Made by a program: the position numbers and the translations under genes. From the NCBI RefSeq assembly GCF_011745365.1, contig NW_024468917.1:1302001-1366000 (forward strand): 64,000 nt of DNA. The letters are read 5' to 3'. This document shows positions 1 to 12,987 of the stretch, piece by piece. The notes below the pieces were generated by a model that searched no databases, had not been told where the DNA came from, and saw only the letters and a list, made by a program, of their open reading frames with translations. Numbering within the stretch: position 1 is the first letter of the stretch; each line of letters begins with the position of its first letter. The stretch is from Cryphonectria parasitica EP155 (lineage: Eukaryota > Ascomycota > Sordariomycetes > Diaporthales > Cryphonectriaceae).

Positions 1-897
1 TCTTTCTCTCTCTCGACCTGTCCCTGTCATACTGTGCGAGGACAAGAATTCGAGCGCAGACAGTGACTTATCATAGCAGGGCTTGTTTGACATACATCAT
101 GTCGTGGTGGCTTTCTTGCTGTCTCGTACGGTATATGTTCCTGTGTCAGTACTTGTAGGTATGCAAGTCCAATATCCGACTTGTCTTCTCGACCCATTGC
201 GTATTGCATTCGCCTCGCCGATACTACTAGCGGTGTACCAATCAATCTAGGCTCTCAACGACTCGAGCCCAGTCGTAGCAGCGTGGGTAGGCACTGGAAC
301 CGTCTTGCCCAGAAAGAGTCATCATACTCCGTTCCGAAAGGGGCGAGAAGGGAGGGGGGTGCCTTTAATATCTCTTTTTCCTCGTCCAAAAACGTCTCTT
401 TGCAGAAAATGGTTATGCCGTATCCCTACTTTGTCCCTTGTTGGTTCTGACGGGGCGGCTGTAAATTATCTTGAGCCAGAATTAATGAACTTTTCCCCCG
501 GTCTATATTCTTTCTTGATCTGGTGTCATAAGGGAGGAAGTACGTGTAGGAATTCAGAAGGAGGCAAGAGGAGATGGGTGGTGTTTAGGTGTCTTCCCCA
601 TAGACTCGGGCTTCATACAAGATGTTTCGTGTCTCTTTTTCTTTTCACACACACCCACACACACCCACAAAACATCTGAGATCTATCGAGATTGGATGGA
701 GATGAGGTGAGATCAGATCAGGCATGCATGAGCCTAGCGTGCCCACCTTTGCCCGGTGGGAACGGCATGGCGGTGCGGTGCTAGTTTAGAGCCAAGATGA
801 TTGGGTCCAAGGCGCGGTGCGGCGGCTCCTTTTGCATGTCAGTGGGTGTACAGTACAAGGCCATGATGTACTTGCTCTTGGCATCCAAAGAATGTGT

Positions 898-901
<4 letters not shown>

Positions 902-928
<27 letters not shown>

Positions 929-947
929 CTCTCTCTCTGTGTGTGTT
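902..947. repeat. (GT)n-(CT)n-(GT)n microsatellite
   Basis: About 27 bases of alternating GT are followed by about ten bases of CT and another short GT block. Confidence 0.9.
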
Positions 948-1498
948 GTGGCCTCGTCAAACACTATTTCTCCGGCCGTCTTTCCTCAAGCACACACGCA
1001 CACGCACACACACACCATCACCCTTAGCGGCACCCTCCACCTCTTTTCGTCGTATTCAAGACTTGACCACTGAATGGGAGGGTGACATCTCTCACATTGC
1101 AAAGGAAGAACAAGAAAAAGAAAACAAAAAGAGGGTAGCAGCAGGGAGGGGAAAAAGGAAGAAGCAATGACTCGCCTCAACAACGACTCTTGCCCCTTTC
1201 TGGTATGCAGCGCGGTGCCGACAGGCTGAGCTGGCACACACACACCACACACAGGTCACACACATATACACGTCAGTCAGTCAGTCAGCATTGGCCTGAG
1301 GGTATTCCCACACCGGTGAGCGCTCGACCCTGTACTGGTATGAATGAACGAGCGAGAGAGTAGATAGATAGACAAGGGTCCTCGTTCCGCGGGTCCGATG
1401 GGGATGTTTTGCCCTTGCCCTTTCCCGGGCAAGGCAACCTGACGCGAGGGCGAGTCAACTGTGGGTGAAAGTACTGTACATTGGGTTGCGCTGCGTGG

Positions 1499-1500
<2 letters not shown>

Positions 1501-1530
<30 letters not shown>
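1501..1530. repeat. (ATG)10 microsatellite
   Basis: Ten uninterrupted ATG units, flanked by G-rich sequence. It gives a poly-Met frame on one strand and poly-Ser or poly-His frames in other readings, which are not evidence of a gene. Confidence 0.9.
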
Positions 1531-4146
1531 TGGATGTATTGTTGTAGATCATTTCCATATTTAATCTCCTTCTTCCTCTCGATCTTTCTCTTTCGCTTTT
1601 CTCTATATGCCTCGTTTCCTCAGCTGCCAATATCATTGGTACCCAATACGCCGGCGTTTCTTGATGCGAATGCGAGCTTTAGATCGTAGGCTACCACTAG
1701 TAATGGAGACCTCAGTAATTAGGGGGGGGGGTGAACACTAAAATCCTGAGCTCAAGGGAGAGAGAAAACAGCGGTGTTCTGCTGCTGGGATTCAGAGAGC
1801 CCCCCCCCATGTCCATGTTATTGACAACGGTGTCCCTGAACGTCAGCCATTTCGGCAAGCCTTCTAGAACGCCTTCGCTCCGCCGCCTACTCTTAAAAGG
1901 GTTTCTGAAAAGTCTAGAAAGTCTGTATCCCAATCTTTTCTCTCTCCCTCTACTCGCACCCCTCCAATTTGGGCGAGAGACAGTCTGTGTATGAAGGCGC
2001 TTACCCTGTTGACACAGGCCCCCCCCCCCTTTGGTCACATCAGCTACGCCCTAATTCCGCCCTTCTTTCTGGTTTTCCAACACCAGCTGGGGAGGGGTTT
2101 TACCAAAATGTCTTGCCCCTCATCGCGCTGCCGTGGGAGACATAGAAAGAGATGGAGAGAGAGAGAGAGAGAGAGAGACAAGAAGGTCCGCCTGAACCAT
2201 AGACTGGGCCAACGGCAAACGGGACACAAACAAGGAATGTGCGGGGCGTTCGGGGCTTGGGTAAGTGGAAGCGAACCCGGATTTACTTCTGCTTTATGTC
2301 TTCCTGTTGCATCTTGTAGTGTGTGTGTGGCCCGAACAAGCCAATGTTTCCTGCATACCGAAGCGGGTCAATATTTCCTCCTTTCTTCGTCTTCTTTTTC
2401 TTTCTTTCTTCTTCTGTTTTTCATCCTTGTGCCAACTATGTACTGTATCTCTTGTAGCCAAGAGCGAAACTCCCTCTTGCATCGTCTGTCTCGTGACATT
2501 CAACAGATGCACGTTAAAATTAAAAGCAAACAACAAGGATAGATCCAATATCATCCATCCCTATGTTGTATGCAAGAGCGGGTGCCGCACGAGTGCCGGG
2601 GTGGCGTGGCCCAGCCTGTAAAGCACACGCCCCCCCCCCCCTTCCCTGATGACTATTGTCCCTCTCCCCCCTCTCCAAAAAGAAAAATCGTCCCAAAGAG
2701 AAAAGAAGAAACAGCCTCGTGTATGTCCTTTTTTTTTCTGTGTGTGTCTAAAACACGGCCGGCGCGGGTTTTCCACGTGTGGAAGTCACCTCCGGTGCAA
2801 TGGCGCTGGTCTCTTCCTATTCTTTTCTTTTTCCATCTTCCCGCCCCCAGGGAGAGGGGGTCATGCAAATGTACCTTTTTCAGGCGGTGACTTAAGAGGA
2901 CTTTGACCACGCTACTACTCAAACGTAGTACTGCCCTCCGTACTCTGATCCCTTCTTAGGCCAAGACAGTGGCGTTAAACGCGTGGCCGTGTCGGAAAAG
3001 CCCTCTCCGCCCCCCCCCCCCCCACCACCCCCATTGACGCAGGCGCCGTAGGCTAAAAAATAGAGGAGGAATAGAGAGGTACGTACGTACAACATGCATT
3101 GAACCTTGAGAAATACGGAAATTGCCGTTGGATATGCAAGCACTCACTCTTTTGAACACGATCACTCCATACCGGCAAGGTGGGGGAAACGAAACAAGGA
3201 CGAACACGCTTGGCTCGAGTTCGGAAATAAGGAAGGGGATTGGGTCGAGATCGACCTCTCTATTGCTCTCTCCTCTTTTCTTGTATCTTGGTTCTGGCCG
3301 TGTCGTTCCCTAGGAGGGGAGAGGGTGGAGGAGGGTCTCGATTCGAGAGGTGGACCGCCATCCCCGCCTTGACAACACATCATGTCTCGTGTCTGTGTGT
3401 GCGCCCGAAGATGATGGAAAAACCAAGAAAAAAAATATTCAAAAAAAAAAAAACTTTTGTTTCCTCCTCTCTCTTTCCCCCTCCTCTCCCTTCTCCTCCG
3501 GTGTCCAGCTCTAACGCCGTTGCCCTCGTGGCGCACCAGGGGAGGCAGTGTTCGACGGACCCGTGCCCCCAGAAGCTGGCACGTGGTGACGTCTAGGCCA
3601 TGCCCAGCCGAGTCTGGCCCGGAATTCCTCCTCCTCCTCCTGGGGCTGCTGGGGCTACCGCCCAGCCTTTTGCGGTGTACCGGGTTGCGGCCTGGAGCGC
3701 GCGCGGCGCGGGCTACGGGTGGATGTCCGTTTTTTTATTTTTATTTCTATTCGGGTGTCTATTTCCACGGCCTTGCTACTATGGTACATGCCAACTTTGC
3801 CCTCCCCCCCTCCAAAAAAGGGTAAGACATGGTTTTTGCTTCTGCTGGTGGTTTATTTTATTTTAATTTTCCCACGCCGCCCCTTTTCCTTGTCAAAGCC
3901 ATGTGGCTATGCCCCGGGGCGGTCTGTCGTTTGAAGCGACGCTGCAAGCCACTGCGGCCCATCTTTCCTCCAAGCTAAAGGGTTGACAAGACAAGACAAA
4001 AGGAGCGGTGGAGAGGAAGCTGGAAAGGGGTGGAAAGCAGGCTGGCTGTCGTCTGAAAGCCGGTGAGGCTGCAGAATCGTACCACTTTTGTCAATAACCC
4101 GGGACGAAATCAGACCATAGTTGATAGATAGTAGGTCTGGATTCAA

Positions 4147-4150
<4 letters not shown>

Positions 4151-4181
<31 letters not shown>

Positions 4182-4201
4182 AGAAGAAGAAGAAGAAGAA
4201 A
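4151..4201. repeat. (GA)n-(AAG)n compound microsatellite
   Basis: About 14 GA units run directly into about eight AAG units. This is a pure purine tract of roughly 50 bases on the plus strand. Confidence 0.9.
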
Positions 4202-7200
4202 CAGGGTGACATCTCAAGAAAGAGGGGCAAGGGCCAAACTAGATCGTGAAGGGGCAGCGGATGATCCCTTGATGACGAGTCTTGATCAGCAACAGCAACA
4301 AGAAGAAGAGACCCTCAGTCCGATTGTACCTGTCTAACACCTTCATGAACTCCCTTGAAAAAATGAGAAGGAAACAAAGAGCTACATACATCTCACACAT
4401 GCTCTCTCTCTCTCTCTTGTTGCTCTTTGTTTTTATTTTTGGTTCCATTCCATGTTGCCGGCCCCACTGCGTTACGGAGAAAAGGGCGATGCTGATCTGA
4501 GATCGCAAGAGATTTTGTGGGGAGGGGAGGGGGTTAGAAGTGTCCCCACTTCCACCAGGCCTCGTCTGGCCTAGTTGCAGGGCATACAGGGTTCCAGTCC
4601 CACGCTGTCGGGATCTATCCTGCCGTGGGTAGGGTTAGGGCTGTCGATTGTAGTGGTACTTTGAAGAGGAACTAAGTTTTGGGAATCTGGGATCCCCTGT
4701 GCGGGTAATTTCTATTTTATTTAACTTTTATGGTAGGCCCTGGACCAGGTACCATAGTGTTATGTACAGTACCTTTCCGTCAACCAGCCTCACTACATTT
4801 CTTCCCAGCATCTATGTACCTGAGTACGGACAGCCATAGATAGGTACCGTGATCATGCTCTCTGCATGGCAGGTGATATGCCCAGAGTGCCACCTCATCC
4901 TCGCATCATCACTTCGGACTTTGAACACTGGTGATGTTGCGTCGTACAGATCTCACATGCCTCTGGCCTGTTTCCCCCAACATACACACGCACACACCTT
5001 TCTCGCAGGGCACTTGGAAAACGGAGGACATGAGAAAGAGGAATGGAGGAATGATAATGATAATCATAATTAGCAAATAAATAAATAAATAACTGATATC
5101 TCCTACGATCATTGGTCATCATATTTGTGCGCCGATTCTAAATGTAAGCGCCCTGACGAGTTCATCGGTGGACATGGAACCTGAAAGTACTGACGTCAAG
5201 TACCTCTTCCCTTCTTCGTACTATGTACTATAGCACCCCTTCCCTCCTTCCAAAAGGGCACCGCCTGAGCGGTGTGAGACATTTAACACATACCAGGGCT
5301 GTTTAAGACAAAATTGCCTTGGTAAGCTCTGACACAGCGGGCCATGTGGAGGAGGCACACCCGACAGTGCCGAAGAGGGAGGCACCAGAAGAGAATCTCT
5401 AACTAAAAATGAAGGAAAAAGAAAGAAAAACGGTCGCTTATTTGGAGGAGGGGGGAGGGGGAGGAAAAACCAACTCCTCGCTTCGTCGTGCTATTGGTCT
5501 TCTTACGAATGCATTGTTTGACCGCCCAACAAGCTTCTTGGTGAGCTGACACATTTACACTGAGCCACGGATGCAGGAGAGAGAGGTCGACAAAAAGTAA
5601 TGAAAACACAAGAGCAGAGAGGAGGGGACGGGTCGGGAAAAAAGAAAGAAAAAAAGAAGCCTGCCGCTCCTCTACGTCTTTTCGCAAGAGACAAGTATTG
5701 ACTTCCTTGCTTGGTTCAGGGACGAGGCGGAGAGGAGGCGGCGGCCGTTACAGCTAGAATTGACAAACGACTGTGGCAGCGCGGGCGAGGGACAAATCCC
5801 GAGTATGTAGGTGATCTGTCATTTTTCCCCTTCTTGTTCCCCCCCCTCCCCTTTCTCTCTCTCTCCATCGGGAAGCGTGCTTACGGGGGCCAAAGGGCAG
5901 TTCTTAGCGAGACCCCTGCGGTAGATGACCGGCAGAGGAGGACGAGGAAACACAGCCCTAGCTAGTCAACCAGTATTAAAAGATAGTTGATGTATTTCTT
6001 CTTTATAAGGAGCAGCGACTTCTACCGTTGTGAAAAGAGAAAGAAAAAGAAGGGGGAAGAAAAGGAAGATGAAGATGCAGAAGGAAAAGGGAACCCGATT
6101 TAGTACATTGAAGAAGCGCGGAAATGGATATTACCCTGGCCTAGGTCTTTTTTTTCTGCTTCTTCTTCTTCTCCTTGCCCATGTCAGTCTACATTGTCAC
6201 GAGTGGTTTTGGAATCAACAATGTGGTGATACTGCAAGAAACTGCCGCTGGCCAGCATCACCTGCCTCCCACTTCTTTTTCCCTGTCCAGTCTCGCTGCA
6301 AGTAAGATGGTGCCTGGTTTCTTTTTTGTCAGATAGTCAATTCCCCCCCTTCCCTCCGCAGATGACTCTGAATCATACCCAGAGAACGCGATTTTCCCCC
6401 CTGCCGTACCTCCGTCTGATGAGGAGGAACAACAAGATACAGACGAGCCAGGGGGGGGGGGGGAAGAAGCAGCCCTCACCACCAAGAAGAAAAAAGAAGG
6501 GAACCCCGATTCCATTCGATGCGTAACGAGATCTCATTTACCTGCGGGGAGAGACAACGCCTAGCTGCATCTCCCAAGGTCTCTGATTTATTTTTCTTCT
6601 GGACACTCTCACACACGCCGCCCCCCCCCCCCCACCCAACACCTGTTGTGTCTGTGCGACGATCCGCCGCCACTCGTCACGCAATTCCCTGTATGCGCCC
6701 AATGTTGTTGTTGTATGTTCCACTACCCCCTCTCGGAACGTACAGCAGCCGGCCTAAGTGGGCGCGACATCGCGTCCACGCTAAACCATCAGGGGAGAGG
6801 GGTGGGGCTGGGAAGAAAAGAAAGAACAGAGGAAGAAGGAAAAAGGGATCTCGAGGAGTATCATATCTCATAAGCCATCATCGTGCGATCAGTCTGGGAA
6901 GAAGAGAAAAAGGTCTCAGATTTTACTTATTAAATAGAATTAGTGTGGTCTCGCTGTGGCTGGATTTGATACGTTCATTCTTTTTTTGGCCTCTCGGCAT
7001 CCCGCGTGTTGCTCAAGTGAGAAGTAGTAGGCTTGCGCCTCCGGATACACCGCCCTCATCTTTCCCCTCCCCCCATGTGGACTATGCCTTGGTGTCATGT
7101 TCGATGATTTCTAAAGGTCGCCGACTAAGAGGACAAACGAGAGGGAAATAATGAAGGGGAAGGCTCAGCTCTGGGGGATTCATGAACATCCCCCATCTCT

Positions 7201-8222
7201 CTCTCTCTCTTTCTATGTGAATTTCTCTATATACCCAGGGATCAAACACTCCAGCCCAATCCAGCCGCACACGGATCCAAGACCCGTGCGTGGTTCTTCC
7301 ATTTTCTTGTCTTGTTTCTCGGCAGTCTCCAGTCACAAGCAAGGGGGATCCTGCTCGGGTGATCAACTCTGAAGCTCTGGCTGCGCTGGCTGGCCGGCCT
7401 CAAGCCATTTTTGCTGGGTTGTACACTGTCGTAAGAAGGGGAAAAGGACAAGGAAGGGAAGAAAGATCGAACCCCTTCCCCCCCCCCCCCCCCCCGAGAG
7501 CGAGCGCGCCCTGATTCTTCTTTCCGGCTGGCATCTTTCTCCTACTTGCTCTGCAATGAACTACATCCTTGCTGTGAAGGCAGAATGGGAAGGGATCAGA
7601 GAGAGAAAAAAAAACATAAGTCACAATGACATGTCGCATGCAAATGTTAAAAGACAGACTCTCGTTCTCGGGTGAAACCGCCCCTCCCGGCGCCGTGGGC
7701 AATCCCGCACCCTCAGCCGCAACAGTCAGGAACACGTAAGGTTTATCCTGCGTTGATCCCATCGGCGTTCTCGGTGAGCTGAATGGAAATTTTGGAGGGG
7801 GGGAGGGGGGGTTGTTTGTTGGACCTACGAGGGGGAATGAGGGGCCGCAGGGAGAAGAAAAGGAGTCAAAAAGCTCACGGCGTGACCTGCCACAAGGTCC
7901 TCACTGTTTGCCAGTCTGTGGGTTGAATTGTCGGTTGTTGTTCGCTGGCGTGGCGCTCGCGAAACGTGGCTTGTGAGAGGCAGAGACAGCGCGCGGCAGA
8001 CCTTGAGAGACACTTTTCCCTGCTGGCATGTTTAATTTGGCTAGCAATAGAATGAGGAGAAGAAAACTTGGGGCAAGAAAACTGGGAAAGGAATAAAGAA
8101 TGAAGAAGAAAAGACAATACGATGAAAATGAAAGATGAGACAGTCTTCTTCTGTCCGCAGATCTAGCCCGACTTAAGTTTTCCAAGTCTGGGCTCCTCAG
8201 GTAGAAGACCGTCGGGGGTTTT

Positions 8223-8228
<6 letters not shown>

Positions 8229-8284
<56 letters not shown>
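8229..8284. repeat. (CT)28 microsatellite
   Basis: About 56 bases of uninterrupted CT, the longest dinucleotide tract in the left part of the window. The Arg-Glu repeat open frame on the minus strand is an artefact of this tract. Confidence 0.95.
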
Positions 8285-8292
<8 letters not shown>

Positions 8293-8836
8293 CTCCCCAC
8301 TCAGACACACACTCAGACATACAGCAAACAATCACACGACACGATGCCTTGGTAGCACGGCCAGGGTAGAGCTGATGATGGCGGTTCCAGATCCCGGAAG
8401 GCTACCTGCAGCAGCGAAGTGCAACAGCGCTGTGTACATCGAGGGCGGGAGCGGAATTCGCTCCGCCCCCTTTTCCCTTTTTCTGTTTATTCTTATTTTT
8501 ATTTTTTATTTTATTTTTTTCCCTTTTTCCATGCTTGCTTCTATCACATCCATCGGGTGTCGTGCGGTGTGCTAATATGGGGGATCTCGCGCGCGCCGGC
8601 AGAGAGGGACCGACCTGTCACCCTGGCCTCCTCATGTCACCCGAGATCCCGTCGTTCATACCGACTGCCACCAAGTCTGATGGCACAGCTGACATCATCT
8701 CCAGTTGGGGGGTTCAAATTTTTGTTGATGGCGTTGTCGCTTGACAGAAAGAGTGACTGGTCATTATGAATACCATTTGCAAGGGTTCTTTGGAATATAG
8801 ATGTCAGCTCAAGGGTTCCCTGGCTGAGTAGGATGA

Positions 8837-9265
8837 CTAAACGCCACTGTCATCATAAAAGAAAGCTAGACTTACTTTCTCATCTCCCAACCTCCATCTC
8901 GTGAAAGACGTCAAGTACATTAAGTAGAAATAAAACTCACCCAAACTTCCTGCCCCTAAGAGGACAATTGAGGAGAATCGATAGCATCCGAACATGCCTG
9001 GAGACTCTGACAGATCAGGTGGCACGACAGGCACATCCAGTTGGGGGACGGGCGGATGAATCAAGGATGAGCCAATGACTGCACAAAGTACAAGTGTTAC
9101 CTCTACCTTGTCCTCCCTGTTGTGCTCAGAGCAACTTGTCCAGAGGCTACTGGTGCTGGTCAGGTCGTCATTGCAGATGGCAGCACGCGAGATCGTGTCC
9201 CATGCGAATGCACTGCTGGGCAACGTCGGAAGATGCAGTTGTAGTTCCTGGTCCAGTTGAGCCAT
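8837..9265 (-). CDS. Doubtful small ORF, no known family
   Basis: An ATG-initiated frame of 142 codons lies in a stretch less repetitive than its surroundings. The predicted protein starts M-A-Q-L-D-Q-E-L and has mixed composition, with a Pro-rich middle and a hydrophobic stretch of about 15 residues past the centre. A consensus-like donor (GTGAGT) follows a Gly codon near 8943 and an acceptor-like ACAG follows near 8850; splicing there would give a stop after about ten codons. No motif, homologue or signal is recognised. Chance opening is the main alternative. Confidence 0.18.
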   Translation of the reverse strand: MAQLDQELQLHLPTLPSSAFAWDTISRAAICNDDLTSTSSLWTSCSEHNREDKVEVTLVLCAVIGSSLIHPPVPQLDVPVVPPDLSESPGMFGCYRFSSIVLLGAGSLGEFYFYLMYLTSFTRWRLGDEKVSLAFFYDDSGV

Positions 9266-12173
9266 GTACACACCATAGCCGTATTCCACGACCAGATATA
9301 AGCACCAGGCGAAGGGGTTCCTTGAGGATGGGGCCAGATGAGCAAAGGGAACGGGTGGTTTTACCCACTACTTTACTATCTAAGGCTACGCCGCCACTTT
9401 CGAATCTGGGGTAAACAAGCAAGAATAAAGAACATCTACCATACATAGTACAGCATAGCACTACATAGCACTGTGTAGAAACTACAGCCCAGGTGTCCTT
9501 TTTTTCTTCTTTCATTCCAAGAGGCCAAAGGAGGTAGACAAAAGAACTCTTCCTCAGCCCCATGAAGAGGCAAGAGCCATGACTCGTCCACCTCTTGCCA
9601 GAGCGCGTGATCAATATACTGCCACCTAGCAAGATAGACTTTCCGATATGGTGTCGTGTCGATTCCTGAGTGTGCGTTGGTCCACCTCCACTCTTCCCCT
9701 CAGATACGGCGGCCCTGGTCTTTCTTCTTTCGTCAACGAGTCGAGATTGGATCGGTCATGTGGAGACGGAAAGGAGAAAAAGGGTCCCTCGAGATCGGAC
9801 GGTACATTCTTGACCGATATACCATGCTGCACATGGCAAGCCTTGCTCTTTTGTTTTCCGATTAGATGTCTCATGACTCGCGGCTGTAGTTGCCGAGATT
9901 TAACCTACTTCTCTTTACTTTGGTATTTTGGTATATCTGATGTACAGTTAAAGTACCATGGCCCTTGTTGACTGGGCATCAATGCCGTGGACCCCTAAGC
10001 CCCCCCCCCTGATCGTTTAACCTTCTCTCTCCCTTCCCCCCTTCCCCCTTGAGAAGTACTATTTACTCGATAATGTATCTCGTCTTGTCCTTTTGCCTTG
10101 GTTTAATGATCTCATGGCCCAGCCAGCACGGAACCCACTTCTTACTTGAGTGGCACAACAGCAGCCCAGTTTCCGCCACCATCGCGGCCAGTTGCTCTCC
10201 AACGTTCTCCCCCTACTAAACACCAACAAAAAAAATAAAAAAAATCATCACCATACGGCAAGCCCACGCGAACTCTATCCTGTAACTCCTGTAACATTGG
10301 CGTGCCGCTAGGCTCTCGCTCAAGGGTGTTGGGGGGGGGGGCAGATCCTCAGCACCATTGGGCAGATCTCGTCCCGCCCCGCCAGTACCGTAATATAGTA
10401 CCGTGATACCACTCAAAAGAAAGCAAGGTCCATGTCATATTCCCGTCATACCTTCAAAAGAGAGAGTCAGAGTCGTGTGGTGCACAGATGATGGACAATG
10501 TGTGTTGCGCGCCCGGACTGTTAACTGGGTCCGAGGGTTACTTTTTTTTCCTTCTAAGCCCCCTCCCCCAACTTTAGTTTGTAGATGCATCGATCGGGAC
10601 GGGAAGCTTTATTTTTCTTGTTTGTGCCCCACCTGTCATGCCACCAAGTGCCAGGTTAGCATCTTAGATGGTGTGCTGGATTGTAGAACCGTTGAGCTTG
10701 GTGTATTTTTTTCTTCTGTAATTTGTGATGTGTCTTTTTTTGGCTCGGGAATGGGCACGTTCTGGGAAAGGGGGGGGGGCGTTGTTGAAGGGGGACGTAG
10801 AGAAGAAGAAAAAAAAAGAGGGAGACGGGTTGTAAAACAAACCCTCTTCCCCTTCTTTTCCCACACCAAGGCGGCTGGAGGAGGCTAACGATAGGGTAGG
10901 GTCCACGTCATGCATGGCTCGCACCGTCACAGCAAGTGCGTGTCATGGTGCTTCCAGAGACGATCACATGAACACGAACGGAGCTTGGAGGGGGTGGACA
11001 TTGATTTTCTCTGTGTCTCTTTCTCTTTCTCTTTTCCTCTTCCAGATCAACAACGGCCCCCTCTCCCCGCCGGCCCCCCCCCTCCCCCCCAAAAATACCA
11101 CTCTCTATACTACCATAATATGACGTACAGTTGGGCATTCGATGATTTCCCGTCCGTCGATCTCATGTTACCCCATTCTCGTGGATGATCCATTGTCATA
11201 GTACGGTACACTATGTAAGCTGAAAGATGCCCAACGTCAGATCGAAACTTTTACTCAGCGGGTCTTTTTCTTCCTTCCCCTTTTCTTGTTCTTTGGGGCT
11301 GAGTGTGTTTCCGAAGATCTGCACCCCACAGATCATCCATCCGGCCCTTCTTCTGGGGGCAGGGGAAGAAAAGAAAAAATTACCATCACCACACCCGCAC
11401 CACCAGTCAAGGTTTTAGTCTAGCTGCAGTCTATTCTTCTTGAGAGCAAGAGGAATTCAGAAGAATCCTCTCTTTCCTTTTCTCCCAATCTTACACTGTC
11501 TGAAGCCGGCTCGCTCGGGATCTTTGGGAATCCAACCACCCACCATAGTAGACCAAGCAAAGTATACAAAGGGTAATATTAGTTGGTAGCGAGTGGCCTA
11601 TATTTTTCGGGCCCGGCCCTGTGTGCCTGGGTCTGCCCCTGTCCCAGCCTGCTTACCCTAGCGAGGCATGCAGGCCGGCCTCCCTCTCAACCGTTGGCTG
11701 AGTAGGTTGACCAGCTCAGACGAAATTCTTAGCTGCGGGTGCTATAAGGGTTCTCCCTCGTTCTTCATCTTCCTTCGTTCTGTTCGGCTCCGAACGGGAA
11801 CGACGTCAGCTGCTCGCTATGGTGGTGGGTGGTAATCTCTTCTGCTTTCCCCCTCCTCCCCCCTTCCTCCTTCTTGGTTTCTGTGAGGGATTTGGGGAAC
11901 CCGGGGGGTGGGGGGGGGGGGGGTTCGGTTTGTACAAACAGCCTCGAGGAAGCTCGTCATCCCTGTACCGCCGCTCCCCTCTCGTTTCGGAGCCAGTCGG
12001 GAACGACTTTCGCGAGAAATCGCTGGTGCCGTGTTACAAGTCTAGCTGTAACACTTAAAGTACTTAGTCATGGCTCAGGACAAGACATTGATGAGGAACC
12101 AACAACACAGGCTGGTAGATCAAATAGATTCCCACCCACTCCCCCCTAGTTCAATGGCTCCTTTCGACGGCAC

Positions 12174-12212
12174 GATTGATTGATTGATGATGATGACGAT
12201 GACGATGATGAT
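12174..12212. repeat. GATT/GAT/GAC degenerate microsatellite
   Basis: About 39 bases of GATT units change into alternating GAT and GAC triplets. It lies about 0.8 kb beyond the stop codon of the GATA gene. Confidence 0.85.
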
Positions 12213-12987
12213 AACCACAGTTTTCTCTTTTGTCCCCTCTTTTTCTTGATTTCTTTCAACCGTTTTCCCATGGAAAGTATCAAGTCGCCTTGTGCTGCTA
12301 TTTATATCGCTTCTAAAAAGGGAGGATGATGATGATGTTTGTGCTGAACAAAAATGGTCTTGAGAAAATAATGAGCAAGCTCAATTCCGTCTCTTCTTCC
12401 CCCTCCCCGATCCTCATCATTCGGGGGAGCAAAGAAGATCAGGATATGATATGAAGCAGGACACCGACGCCCAGCATGATGCCAGTTAAGGGAGAGAGAA
12501 AATCCAGCTGTCCACCACACCTTCCTATCCGTCCCCACCAGGCATGACAATAAAATGTTTTCAACTCCCCCACCTCGCCGAAAGCCGATGATGATGATGA
12601 CAATGACGTTGTTGTTTATATACAGGATCCTCGAGGTTGTGAAATGTATTCGCTTGGACATTCGCAAAACCCACCCAGCAAGAGAATAAGAATAAGAATA
12701 AAATTAAAGAAATAAAAACAAGACCCGACCTGACAGACATGGGTATAGAAGGAAGTACTCGACAATGAGACATATTTTGGGGGGGGGGAGGGAGGGCCGG
12801 ACTCTGCAAAAAAAACCAAAAAAAAAACCAAAAAAAACCTCGGTCGTTAAGTAGGGATATCTTCGTGTCTTGGTCGACTCCCGCTGTCTCAAAATATGAG
12901 GGAGTATAATGGATGTTGCTGTTGTTATCATATTGGTGATGGCGTGCAAAGGACAATCTTGGCCTTGGACCAAGGAACCCCGGTGAC

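Larger units (their letters stand above)
1..12987. other. Gene-poor left spacer
   Basis: No convincing gene is visible in about 13 kb. All open frames are short, biased by low-complexity sequence (CT/GA, CA/TG, poly-C and poly-G), and show no recognisable domain. The stretch holds several microsatellites and many runs of eight or more G or C, for example near 1721, 2020, 3009, 6451, 7480 and 11915. One weak candidate frame (8837-9265, minus) is listed separately. It includes the 3' flank of the GATA gene that ends at 12988. Untranslated exons or non-coding transcripts cannot be excluded from sequence alone. Confidence 0.6.

Noticed and set aside
4627..4640. GGGTAGGGTTAGGG, telomere-like repeat
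   Set aside because: Fewer than three units, embedded in ordinary spacer; too short for an interstitial telomere array.
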